Origin: JBDSLU01 sp039916225
GTDB taxonomy: Bacteria; Acidobacteriota; Vicinamibacteria; Vicinamibacterales; Vicinamibacteraceae
NCBI GenBank assembly: GCA_039916225.1
Contig: JBDSLU010000313.1
Location: 1-7,516 of the forward strand
Reading direction: 5' to 3'
Length of the DNA stretch: 7,516 bases
The notes under the pieces were generated by a model, which had not been told where the DNA came from, made no database searches, and saw only the letters and a program-made list of their open reading frames with translations. The first letter of the stretch is position 1, and each line of letters opens with the position of its first letter. Made by a program: the position numbers and the translations under genes. Below are positions 1-5,808 of the stretch, piece by piece.

Positions 1-306
1 CGGCAGCACGGACGCCGCGTTCGCACCGGCCTCCACACCGGCGAATGTGAGGCCCTGGGCGGCGCCATTCGCGGCCCGGCGGTGGGCGCCTCCGATGCCC
101 TCAGCCGCCACGCTGCCGACGGCGAGGTGCTCGTCAGCCGGACCGTCGTCGACCTGGTCGCCGGATCCGGCCTCGAGTTCGATCGGCGCGGCGCCCTGTC
201 GCTGCCGCACCAGGGCGACACCTTCGACGTGTTCGCCGCCCGCGTACCGGCCCCGGTAGACGGCCACCGGGGGCCACCGGCAGCCACCGGCGGCCACCCG
301 CGGTAA
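1..306 (+). CDS. Class III adenylate/guanylate cyclase-like domain, C-terminal end (partial)
   Basis: The 5' end lies outside the window; the visible 101 codons run in frame 1 to a TAA at 304-306. The reading VRTGLHTGECE, then GEVLVSRTVVDLVAGSG, then a short LEFDRRG strand and a final FDVFAARV, matches the last third of a class III cyclase homology domain as found in bacterial signalling proteins with this domain at the C-terminus. In active members the GxxVNxAAR helix supplies an Asn and an Arg that stabilise the transition state. Here the segment reads GPAVGASDALS, giving Gly (nt 85-87) and Ala (nt 97-99) at those places, so this copy may be inactive or only ligand-binding; this alignment was done by eye. 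The last 15 residues are low complexity and encoded by a 10-bp tandem repeat. The N-terminal architecture is unknown. Confidence 0.8.
   Translation, partial: RQHGRRVRTGLHTGECEALGGAIRGPAVGASDALSRHAADGEVLVSRTVVDLVAGSGLEFDRRGALSLPHQGDTFDVFAARVPAPVDGHRGPPAATGGHPR
261..300 (+). repeat. Four tandem copies of a 10-bp GC-rich unit
   Basis: Units begin at 261, 271, 281 and 291 and share the core GCCACC (cggccaccgg, gggccaccgg, cagccaccgg, cggccacccg). They lie inside the last codons of the cyclase-like gene. Ten is not a multiple of three, so each copy is read in a different frame and the protein tail (GHRGPPAATGG) carries no matching peptide repeat. This points to DNA-level slippage rather than protein selection. 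Confidence 0.8.
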
Positions 307-321
307 CCGCGGTCACACGAT

Positions 322-339
322 CTTACCGAACGCTTACCG
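322..339 (+). promoter_or_regulatory. Direct repeat CTTACCG x2, possible response-regulator site
   Basis: CTTACCG occurs at 322-328 and again at 333-339, an exact 11-bp spacing (CTTACCGaacgCTTACCG). Seven-bp direct repeats one helical turn apart are the known layout of OmpR/PhoB-family binding sites. It lies 46 bases before the multicopper oxidase start, so a metal- or envelope-stress two-component regulator is a reasonable guess. No regulator gene is visible in the window, and the repeat is about 30 bases from the proposed -10 box, further than in classical PhoB-type promoters. Confidence 0.45.
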
Positions 340-355
340 GGTCCTCAGGACCGGT
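336..355. promoter_or_regulatory. Imperfect inverted repeat in the cyclase/oxidase gap
   Basis: ACCGG-GTCCT-C-AGGAC-CGGT is a palindrome with a one-base bulge; as RNA it folds as GTCC-TCA-GGAC extended by the ACCG/CGGT arms. No T-run follows, so it is not a standard intrinsic terminator. It overlaps the second CTTACCG and could be an operator, or the hairpin ending the cyclase transcript. Confidence 0.3.
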
Positions 356-369
356 CGGGCGCGACCGCG

Positions 370-375
370 TAGCGT
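370..375 (+). promoter_or_regulatory. Candidate -10 box TAGCGT for the multicopper oxidase
   Basis: TAGCGT fits the TAnnnT form of a -10 element and ends nine bases before the GTG start at 385. There is no convincing -35 at 16-18 bp, which would fit an activator-dependent promoter. A transcript starting about seven bases downstream would have almost no leader, in keeping with the lack of a Shine-Dalgarno sequence. The call rests on a short degenerate motif. Confidence 0.3.
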
Positions 376-384
376 AAGCAGGCT

Positions 385-2385
385 GTGACTGCCTTGCACT
401 ACGTGAGCTATCTGACCGTCGCCGCCGCGCTGTTCGCGGCCGGCGGCATTCCGACCCTGACCGCGACCCCGATCGAGCGCGTCTCCGTCAACGACAACAC
501 CCAGGCCGCCGGCAGCGCCGACGACGACGTCGTGACCGTCCGCCTGCGCGCCGCCGTCGGCAGCTGGCGCCCTGAGGGCGACGCCGGCCCGGCCCTCCGC
601 ATCGAGGCGTTCGGCGAAGAGGGCAAGCCGCTGGCCGTGCCGGCGCCGCTGCTCCGCGTCGTCGAAGGCACCACCCTCGCCGTCACCGTCCGCAACGACC
701 TGACATCGCCGCTGCGCGTGCACGGCCTGTGCACGCGTGACGGCTCGGCCTGCGCGCCCCTCGACGTGCCCGCGGGAGCGACCCGCCAGGTCCGCTTCGC
801 GAGCGGGCGCGCAGGCACCTATCACTACTGGGCGACTTCGATGGGCGCACCGGTGCCGTTCCGTGAGCTGGCGGGCGCCTTCGTCGTCGATCCTGCCGGC
901 GCGACGATCGAGGCCGACCGCATCTTCGTCATCACCGAGTGGAACGACCTGACGGCGGTGCAGCTGCGCCAGATCATGGCCGCCTCGGACGCCAGCGCGC
1001 GGTTCCTCGCCGCCAACCCGCGCGTCACCTTCGTCGTCAACGGGCTCTCGTGGCCCTCGACCGAACGCCTCACCTATCGGCGCGGCGATCCGGTCCGCTG
1101 GCGCGTCATCAACCTCAGCTCGCAGACGCACCCGATGCACCTGCACGGCTTCTACTACACGGTGCGGCGGATCGGCGACGGCCTGCGCGACGAACCCGTC
1201 GCCGGCGCCGAGGGCCGCCGCGTCGTCACCCAGATGCTGCCGGCCAGCGGCACGATGACGATGGAGTGGGTGCCCGAGCGAGCCGGCAACTGGCTGTTCC
1301 ACTGCCACGTGATGACCCACGTCTCACCGGAGCGCCGGCTCGGCACGACGCCGAGCGGCGGCATCGCCGGCGGCCTGCTGGCGTCGAGCGGCCAGGACGC
1401 GCACGGACCGGACGCTGGCCACGGCGGTCACGTCCATCGCGGCCCGGCCGTCCACGATCCGACCGACGCCTCGCTCGGCATGGCCGGCATGGTCCTCGGC
1501 ATCACCGTCACCGAGCGTGACGACGCGCCGCCGCCAGCCCCCGCCGCGACGGCGAATCCGCGCCTGATCACGATGACCATCCGCGGCGCGTCGGCCGACG
1601 GCCGGACCCCGGCCGCCATCGACGTCAGCGACGACACCGCGCAGTCGGCGGTGCGCTCGGCGCCGGGCGCGCCGGGGCCGCCGCTGGTGCTGCGTCGCGG
1701 CGAGCCGGTCGAGATCACGCTGGACAACCAGCTGACCGAGTCGACCTCCATGCACTGGCACGGCCTCGAGCTGGAGAGCTACTACGACGGCGTCCACGGC
1801 TGGAGCGGCCTGGGCGCGAAGGTCGCACCGATGATCGTGCCCGGCGAGCGCTTCACGGTGCGCATCACGCCGCCGCGCACCGGCACGTTCATCTACCACA
1901 CGCACCTGCACGACTTCCGGCAGCTGTCGTCCGGCCTCTACGGGCCGATCGTGGTGGTGGAACCGGGCGAAACCTTCGACCCGGAGACGGATCACGTCGT
2001 CGTGCTCGGCCGCCGCGACGCGCGGCCGTCGTCGGCCATCCTCAAGGATCCGCTGTCGGCCGTCATCGACGGCGAGCGCGAGCCGCAGTGGACGTGGAAG
2101 GCCGGGACGCGCCACCGCCTGCGGGTGGTCAACATCACCCCGGACGACATCTGGTCGGTGTCGCTGGTGGGCGGGGACGGCCCCGTCACCTGGCGCCCGC
2201 TGACCAAGGACGGCGCCCCGGTGCCGGCGGCGGAACGCGCCGCGGGTCCGGCGCGGGTGACGATCGCGGTCGGTGAGACCTACGACTTCGAAGTCGACAC
2301 GCCGCCCCGGCCCAAGTCCCTGTGGCTCGAGGTACGAGGCACCGATGGCAAATGGCAGGCGCAAGGGCGCCTGCTGGTGAAGTAA
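385..2385 (+). CDS. Multicopper oxidase with rearranged cupredoxin domains (666 aa)
   Basis: Exported copper enzyme expected to oxidise phenols, Cu(I) or other metal ions at a type 1 copper and reduce O2 at a trinuclear site. GTG 385 is the first possible start after an in-frame TAG at 370. A hydrophobic stretch (about residues 9-21) looks like a signal peptide, although no basic residue precedes it. Four cupredoxin-like regions follow: D1 (about 50-170) with broken ligand motifs (RVHG at 111-114 and HYW at 147-149 in place of HxH pairs); D2 (about 175-320) with HPMHLHG at 249 and HCHVMTH at 306; a His-rich linker (340-357); D3 (about 385-530) with HWHG at 457 and HTHLH at 505; and D4 (about 535-666) without copper ligands, resembling the middle domain of three-domain laccases. 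All ten His and the Cys of a complete enzyme are present, but the HCH half comes before the HWHG half. The substrate is unknown. The next gene follows after 30 bases. Confidence 0.93.
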   Translation: MTALHYVSYLTVAAALFAAGGIPTLTATPIERVSVNDNTQAAGSADDDVVTVRLRAAVGSWRPEGDAGPALRIEAFGEEGKPLAVPAPLLRVVEGTTLAVTVRNDLTSPLRVHGLCTRDGSACAPLDVPAGATRQVRFASGRAGTYHYWATSMGAPVPFRELAGAFVVDPAGATIEADRIFVITEWNDLTAVQLRQIMAASDASARFLAANPRVTFVVNGLSWPSTERLTYRRGDPVRWRVINLSSQTHPMHLHGFYYTVRRIGDGLRDEPVAGAEGRRVVTQMLPASGTMTMEWVPERAGNWLFHCHVMTHVSPERRLGTTPSGGIAGGLLASSGQDAHGPDAGHGGHVHRGPAVHDPTDASLGMAGMVLGITVTERDDAPPPAPAATANPRLITMTIRGASADGRTPAAIDVSDDTAQSAVRSAPGAPGPPLVLRRGEPVEITLDNQLTESTSMHWHGLELESYYDGVHGWSGLGAKVAPMIVPGERFTVRITPPRTGTFIYHTHLHDFRQLSSGLYGPIVVVEPGETFDPETDHVVVLGRRDARPSSAILKDPLSAVIDGEREPQWTWKAGTRHRLRVVNITPDDIWSVSLVGGDGPVTWRPLTKDGAPVPAAERAAGPARVTIAVGETYDFEVDTPPRPKSLWLEVRGTDGKWQAQGRLLVK

Positions 2386-2404
2386 CGCGGAATTTTCAGG
2401 ACAC

Positions 2405-2412
2405 GAGGAGGA
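2405..2412 (+). promoter_or_regulatory. Strong Shine-Dalgarno sequence gaggagga
   Basis: AGGAGG at 2406-2411 lies four bases before ATG 2416 and fixes that start. It is the only near-perfect ribosome binding site seen before any gene in the window, suggesting the small downstream protein is translated efficiently and independently of the oxidase. Confidence 0.75.
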
Positions 2413-2415
2413 TCG

Positions 2416-2760
2416 ATGGCTGTATTGGTGATCGCTGATGTGGTGGGGCAGACCCCCGAGGGCTATGACGGCATGCTGGCGGCGCTCGAAGCCGATTTGA
2501 AGGAGGCTCCGGGCTTCATCGCGCACGGCGCCGGCCCGTCGGTCGACGGCTGGAAGACCTTCGAGGTCTGGGCGACGCTGGGCGAGGCGACGCGGTTCTT
2601 CGCCGGCTTCGTGCACCCGCTGCTGCCGGAAGGCGTCAAGCCGAAGCGGACGATCGTCGAGCTCGACGCCCTCGTCATCGGTCCGCTGGCGACGCTGCTC
2701 CAGGCGCGCGACGTGGACACTTACGTGCCGGGCCTGTCACAGCTGATCAGCTATCGCTGA
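2416..2760 (+). CDS. Small ABM-like dimeric alpha/beta-barrel protein (114 aa)
   Basis: The start is set by the AGGAGG four bases upstream. The N-terminal strand (MAVLVIADV), a helix with GYDGMLAALEADLKEAPGF, a strand-turn with VDGWKTFEVWATLGEA and a second helix with FFAGFVHPLLP have the layout of the ferredoxin-like antibiotic-biosynthesis-monooxygenase (ABM) fold. In that family small dimers act as cofactor-free monooxygenases, haem-degrading enzymes or simply ligand-binding proteins. The last 25 residues or so (LATLLQARDVDTYVPGLSQ) extend beyond the core. No catalytic residues can be named and no signal peptide is seen, so it is probably cytoplasmic. It lies 30 bases after the oxidase on the same strand and probably shares its transcript. 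A metabolic link to the oxidase, for instance handling an oxidised aromatic, is speculation. Confidence 0.8.
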   Translation: MAVLVIADVVGQTPEGYDGMLAALEADLKEAPGFIAHGAGPSVDGWKTFEVWATLGEATRFFAGFVHPLLPEGVKPKRTIVELDALVIGPLATLLQARDVDTYVPGLSQLISYR

Positions 2761-2784
2761 CCAGCTCGACGCGGCCGCTCAGCG
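2755..2784. terminator. Weak inverted repeat between convergent genes
   Basis: CGCTGA at 2755-2760 and TCAGCG at 2779-2784 can pair across an 18-base loop. They are the last two codons (Arg-stop) of the two converging genes, so the match may be chance. No T-run is present on either side. It is listed because both transcripts must end near here and nothing better is visible. Confidence 0.2.
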
Positions 2785-3732
2785 CGGGAACAGGTCCGGG
2801 TTGTCGGTGAACAGCCCGTCCACGCCGCGCTCGGCGATGAAGCGGCGCATCTCGTCGCGGACCGCGTCGCGGGCTGGCGCCGCCGCGTCGCGGGCGGCGC
2901 GAAACGTATAGGGCACGACGGCCAGACCGGCCGCGTGCGCCTCCGCGACGACTGCCGGTCGCGCCTCGATCAGGGCGCGGGCCGGCCCGATCGCGGTGGC
3001 GAAGGTCTTCGCTTCGCGCAGGCCGTCCGCGGTCAACCAGCGGGCCGCGTCCTTCGCCCCGATCAACAGCGCGCGCGGCACCGCCGGCAGCAGCGTCGCC
3101 AGGCGGCGCACGCTCTTCTCCTCGAAGGACTGCAGGTAGACCGCCGGCCGGCCCTTCACCTGCGCGTCAATCAGGCCGTGCTTGGCCAGCACGGCGGCGA
3201 CCGCCTGCTCGACGTCGACGCCGCGGGCGTTGAGGCGCGCCGGCGACTTCAGCTCGGGGAAGATCCCGGCGCGACCCTTCACCAGCGCGATCGCCTCCTC
3301 GAAGGTCGGCACCCGCTCGCCGGCGAACCGCGCGTCGAACCACGACCCGGCGTCGAGGGTCTTCAGCTCGGCGAGGGTGAAGTCGTTCGCATACCACCGC
3401 TTCACCGGCGATCCACCGGCGCCGGTCTCGGCGACCGCGCGATCCGGGAATCGCGTTTCGACGTCGGTCGTCCGCTCGAGCGTGTCGTCGTGCAGGCAGA
3501 CGAGCACGCCATCGCGGGTCAGCGTCAGGTCCTGCTCGACGTAGTCGGCGCCCTGCTCGAGCGCGAGCGTGTAGGCGGCGATGGTGTGCTCCGGCGCGTA
3601 CGCCGACGCGCCGCGATGCGCGACGAGCCACGGACTGGATGACGGAGGCATCATGAATCGGGTGGCCGCCGGCACGTCGACCGTGGCCCCGGCCACCACC
3701 ATCGCCGCGGAAAGAACGAGCGCGATTCGCAT
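2779..3732 (-). CDS. glpQ: Glycerophosphodiester phosphodiesterase, GlpQ type, exported (317 aa)
   Basis: Hydrolyses glycerophosphodiesters from deacylated phospholipids to sn-glycerol 3-phosphate and the alcohol, probably in the periplasm. MRIALVLSAAMVVAGA at the N-terminus is a signal peptide with a basic second residue. The catalytic core follows the GDPD family: HRG at 39-41, PEHT at 47-50, EQD at 66-68 (metal ligands), LHDD at 80-83 with His81 as second catalytic His, and a later FPELK. The PEHT, EQDL and TDVETRFPDR segments resemble Escherichia coli GlpQ rather than the cytoplasmic UgpQ type, which favours a Ca-dependent periplasmic enzyme. At 317 residues it is somewhat shorter than E. 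coli GlpQ. It follows nagB by 24 bases on the same strand and probably has no promoter of its own. No clear Shine-Dalgarno sequence precedes ATG 3732. Confidence 0.92.
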   Translation of the reverse strand: MRIALVLSAAMVVAGATVDVPAATRFMMPPSSSPWLVAHRGASAYAPEHTIAAYTLALEQGADYVEQDLTLTRDGVLVCLHDDTLERTTDVETRFPDRAVAETGAGGSPVKRWYANDFTLAELKTLDAGSWFDARFAGERVPTFEEAIALVKGRAGIFPELKSPARLNARGVDVEQAVAAVLAKHGLIDAQVKGRPAVYLQSFEEKSVRRLATLLPAVPRALLIGAKDAARWLTADGLREAKTFATAIGPARALIEARPAVVAEAHAAGLAVVPYTFRAARDAAAPARDAVRDEMRRFIAERGVDGLFTDNPDLFPR

Positions 3733-3756
3733 GGGCCGGTGTACCGCGGTGGCGTG

Positions 3757-4503
3757 TCAGCCGCGTGACAGCACGCCGACCGGCAGCTTCGAGGCCGCCG
3801 CGGCGTCGAGGAAGAACCAGCAGTCCGGATGGCCACGGAGCAGCGAGGCCGGGCGGCTGGCGGACACCGGCTCGAGCAGCACGTCCCGGACGATGTCGGC
3901 CTTGCCCTCCCCCGTCGCCAGGATCCAGATGGTGCGCGCGGCCAGGATCGCCGTGAGGCCGAGCGTGATGCCCCACGTCGGCAGCGCGGCCCCCTCGCCG
4001 AAGTAGCGGGCGCTGGCCTGCGTGGTGCTCGGCGCGAGCTCGACGCGGCGCGTCGGGCTGTCCGGCGACGTGCCCGGCTCGTTCATGCCGACGTGACCGT
4101 TGCGGCCGATGCCGAGCATGACCAGGTCGAGCGGCTGCTTGAGCGACGCGTCGTAGGCGGCACACATCGCGTCCACGTCGGCGGCCTCGGGATCGAACTG
4201 GTGATAGTTGCGCGGCGCCAGGTCGACGTGATCGAGCAGGGCGCGATGGAGCATGACGTCGCAGCGGCCCTTGGCATCCGGCGGCACGCCGCCGAATTCG
4301 TCGAGCAGGAAGACGTGGGCCTGCCGGAAGGAGGCGATACCGGCGCGGACGGCTTCGACGATGCCGGCGTAGACGGGTTCGGGCGTGGCCCCGGTCGGCA
4401 GCGCGACCCGGGTCGTGGGCTGGTCGGCCAGGAACGAAGCGAACCGTGCGGCGACGTGCTCGGCCCAAACGTCAGGCGACTCGTAACGGACGACGTGGAT
4501 CAT
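3757..4503 (-). CDS. nagB: Glucosamine-6-phosphate deaminase (248 aa)
   Basis: Converts glucosamine 6-phosphate to fructose 6-phosphate and ammonia in the cytoplasm. Recognised by the phosphate-binding LPTGATPEPVY (35-45), LLDEF at 66-70 (Asp68 is the expected proton-transfer residue), and GIGRNGHVGMNEPGTS around His137 and Glu142. E. coli NagB has Asp where this protein has Asn135; Asn at that place is known in Bacillus-type NagB. The C-terminus lacks the long allosteric tail of E. coli NagB. The sugar-phosphate isomerase fold is shared with 6-phosphogluconolactonase, but the NGHVGMNEP motif favours the deaminase. The frame is open upstream to 4725, but conserved sequence starts only at MIHVVRYE, so ATG 4503 was chosen. 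It leads a two-gene unit with glpQ; nagA is not in the window. Confidence 0.92.
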   Translation of the reverse strand: MIHVVRYESPDVWAEHVAARFASFLADQPTTRVALPTGATPEPVYAGIVEAVRAGIASFRQAHVFLLDEFGGVPPDAKGRCDVMLHRALLDHVDLAPRNYHQFDPEAADVDAMCAAYDASLKQPLDLVMLGIGRNGHVGMNEPGTSPDSPTRRVELAPSTTQASARYFGEGAALPTWGITLGLTAILAARTIWILATGEGKADIVRDVLLEPVSASRPASLLRGHPDCWFFLDAAAASKLPVGVLSRG

Positions 4504-4511
4504 CGGCTGTA

Positions 4512-4517
4512 ATGCTA
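4512..4517 (-). promoter_or_regulatory. Candidate -10 box TAGCAT for nagB
   Basis: Read on the minus strand, TAGCAT ends eight bases before ATG 4503 and fits TAnnnT. Only a poor -35 (GTCGCA, 18 bp upstream) is available. No Shine-Dalgarno sequence lies in the remaining leader, so a near-leaderless transcript is likely if this box is real. Confidence 0.3.
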
Positions 4518-4574
4518 TCCGACGGGCGGCGGTCTGCGACCGGACGCGGCGCACGGAATTCCCGCCGGCGCCGC

Positions 4575-4604
4575 TTGCCAGATGAGCCGCGCCCATCCCA
4601 CAAT
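4575..4604 (+). promoter_or_regulatory. Sigma-70-like promoter for the PfpI-protease operon
   Basis: TTGCCA (4575-4580, five of six matches to TTGACA) and CACAAT (4599-4604, four of six to TATAAT) are separated by 18 bp. The expected transcription start, six to seven bases after the -10, falls on the GTG at 4610, so the first gene would be leaderless. This agrees with the lack of a ribosome binding site before that GTG. Confidence 0.45.
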
Positions 4605-4609
4605 CGCGC

Positions 4610-5161
4610 GTGCCCCGAACAATCCTCATCATCACCGGCGACGCCGGCGAGAGCTTCGAAACGCTGTACGCCTGGCAACGCCTCATCGAAGCCGGCTTCA
4701 AGCCCCAAATCGCGGCGCCGAGCAAGCGTCGGCTGAACCTGGTGATCCACGACTTCGAGCCCGGGTGGGATACCTACATCGAGAAACCGGGCTATGCGGC
4801 TGAGTCCGACCTGACCTTCGACGACGTCCAGATCGACGACTACGAGGCGGTGCTGGTGCTCGGCGGCCGGGCCCCCGAATACCTCCGCCACGACCGCCGC
4901 GTCCTCGACATCGTCCGCGGCTTCGACGCCAAGGAGAAGTGGGTGTTCGCGATCTGCCACGGCGTCCAGATCCTCGCCGCCGCCGATCTCATCAAGGGCA
5001 AGCGGGTCACCGCCTACGAACATTGCCGGTGGGACATCCAGGCCGCCGGCGGCGACTACATCACCGCCGATCAGGCCGTCCGTGATGGGCGTATCGTCAC
5101 CGGCCAGACCTGGCAGTCGCACCCGGAGTTCTATAGGCTCGTCTTCCAATGCCTGGGGTGA
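4610..5161 (+). CDS. DJ-1/PfpI-family protein (183 aa)
   Basis: Single-domain member of the class I glutamine-amidotransferase-like superfamily, which includes PfpI protease, the DJ-1 and YhbO deglycase/chaperone proteins and glyoxalase III enzymes. It opens with TILIITGDAGESFE, where Glu17 matches the Glu18 of human DJ-1 that activates the nucleophile; VLVLGGRAPEYLR follows, and the nucleophile elbow AICHG carries Cys116 and His117. HDFEPGWDTYIEKPGY is typical of bacterial PfpI-like proteins annotated as intracellular protease/amidase. No signal peptide is seen, so it is cytoplasmic. The start is GTG 4610, taken because conserved sequence begins there and a promoter places the transcript start on it; no ribosome binding site is seen. 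It is the first gene of the right-hand operon; its stop is two bases from the next ATG. Activity on glycated proteins, aldehydes or peptides cannot be decided from sequence. Confidence 0.9.
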   Translation: MPRTILIITGDAGESFETLYAWQRLIEAGFKPQIAAPSKRRLNLVIHDFEPGWDTYIEKPGYAAESDLTFDDVQIDDYEAVLVLGGRAPEYLRHDRRVLDIVRGFDAKEKWVFAICHGVQILAAADLIKGKRVTAYEHCRWDIQAAGGDYITADQAVRDGRIVTGQTWQSHPEFYRLVFQCLG

Positions 5162-5163
5162 CC

Positions 5164-5196
5164 ATGGACGACGACGCGCCGCGGGTCGCCGGCTGA
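5164..5196 (+). CDS. Possible ten-codon ORF between pfpI-like gene and membrane protein
   Basis: ATG 5164 starts two bases after the previous TGA and reads MDDDAPRVAG to a TGA at 5194-5196, four bases before ATG 5201 of the next gene. It could be a leader or relay peptide passing ribosomes from one gene to the next, or simply chance. The opening MDD is shared with the next two genes. No ribosome binding site is visible. Confidence 0.2.
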   Translation: MDDDAPRVAG

Positions 5197-5200
5197 CCGC

Positions 5201-5806
5201 ATGGACGATCTGCAGTTCGAGCGGGCGGAGTTCGGGTCGGCGACGCCGGCACGCGACTGCACCGGCTGCCACCAGCCGCTCGTCGCGTCGAGTTTCGACG
5301 TCAACGGGCAGCCGTTCTGCGAGGCCTGCACCGCGTCGATCCGGCAGGCGCACGGCGGCCGCCCCGGCGGCGCGGCATTCGCGCGGGCGCTCGGCGCCGG
5401 CCTGGGTGCCGGAGCGGTCGGCTCGACGTTGTACTACCTGGTCGCGAAGATCAGCGGCTATCAGCTGTCGATCATCGCCATTGCCGTCGGGTTCCTGGTC
5501 GGCCGGGCGGTGCGGTGGGCCACCGGCGGGCGGGGCGGCGTGACGTACCAGGTGCTGGCCGTCGTCGTGACCTACATTGCCATCGCCTTCAGCTGGCTGC
5601 CGTTCCTGGCGGAGAACGAGCCGGGGGCGCTGGGCATCACCGACGTCGTCCTGCAGACGCCCTTCATCCTGAGCCTGCCGGTGATGATCGGCCTGGAGCG
5701 GCCGTTCAGCCTCGTGATCGTCGGCATCGGCCTGTGGGAGGCGTGGAAGTTCACGGCACCGGTGCCGCTGGCGATCAGCGGGCCGTTTGCAGCGAAGGCG
5801 AACTGA
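5201..5806 (+). CDS. Zinc-ribbon integral membrane protein, unknown function (201 aa)
   Basis: I do not recognise a named function. A cytoplasmic N-terminal head carries two CxxC pairs, Cys20/Cys23 and Cys40/Cys43, spaced like a zinc ribbon (DCTGC, then FCEAC). About four hydrophobic segments follow at roughly 60-82, 88-104, 114-136 and 149-178. The loop GLERP (164-168) separates two hydrophobic runs in the last segment, so the number of crossings is uncertain. The C-terminal tail EAWKFTAPVPLAISGPF closely resembles part of the next, 51-codon gene, and so does the N-terminus MDDLQFE. The start ATG 5201 has no good ribosome binding site; coupling to upstream translation is likely. The gene lies between a DJ-1/PfpI protein and a zinc-ribbon M50 protease, so it may be a partner or substrate-recruiting subunit of the protease; that is inference from position. 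Confidence 0.82.
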   Translation: MDDLQFERAEFGSATPARDCTGCHQPLVASSFDVNGQPFCEACTASIRQAHGGRPGGAAFARALGAGLGAGAVGSTLYYLVAKISGYQLSIIAIAVGFLVGRAVRWATGGRGGVTYQVLAVVVTYIAIAFSWLPFLAENEPGALGITDVVLQTPFILSLPVMIGLERPFSLVIVGIGLWEAWKFTAPVPLAISGPFAAKAN

Positions 5807-5808
5807 AC

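Noticed and set aside
303..316. GTAACCGCGGTCAC near-palindrome over the cyclase stop codon
   Set aside because: Contains one mismatched pair and is largely explained by GC-rich sequence; nothing else supports a protein-binding site.
1324..2616. 430-codon open frame antisense to the oxidase and ABM genes
   Set aside because: Arg/Ala/Gly-rich translation without recognisable motifs; a usual GC-rich shadow of the strong plus-strand gene, which has complete copper motifs.
3167..4468. 433-codon minus-strand open frame overlapping nagB and glpQ in another frame
   Set aside because: Composition is Arg-rich noise and it spans two well-supported genes on the same strand.
4555..4562. GGAATTCC palindrome between divergent genes as an operator
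   Set aside because: Eight-bp perfect palindrome only, no extended symmetry or second copy.
4504..4725. N-terminal extension of nagB to 4725
   Set aside because: The extra 74 residues are unlike any NagB and would overlap the divergent gene and its promoter.
4472..5353. 293-codon minus-strand frame opposite the PfpI-like gene
   Set aside because: No family signal; the plus strand encodes a clear DJ-1/PfpI protein with Cys116 and Glu17.
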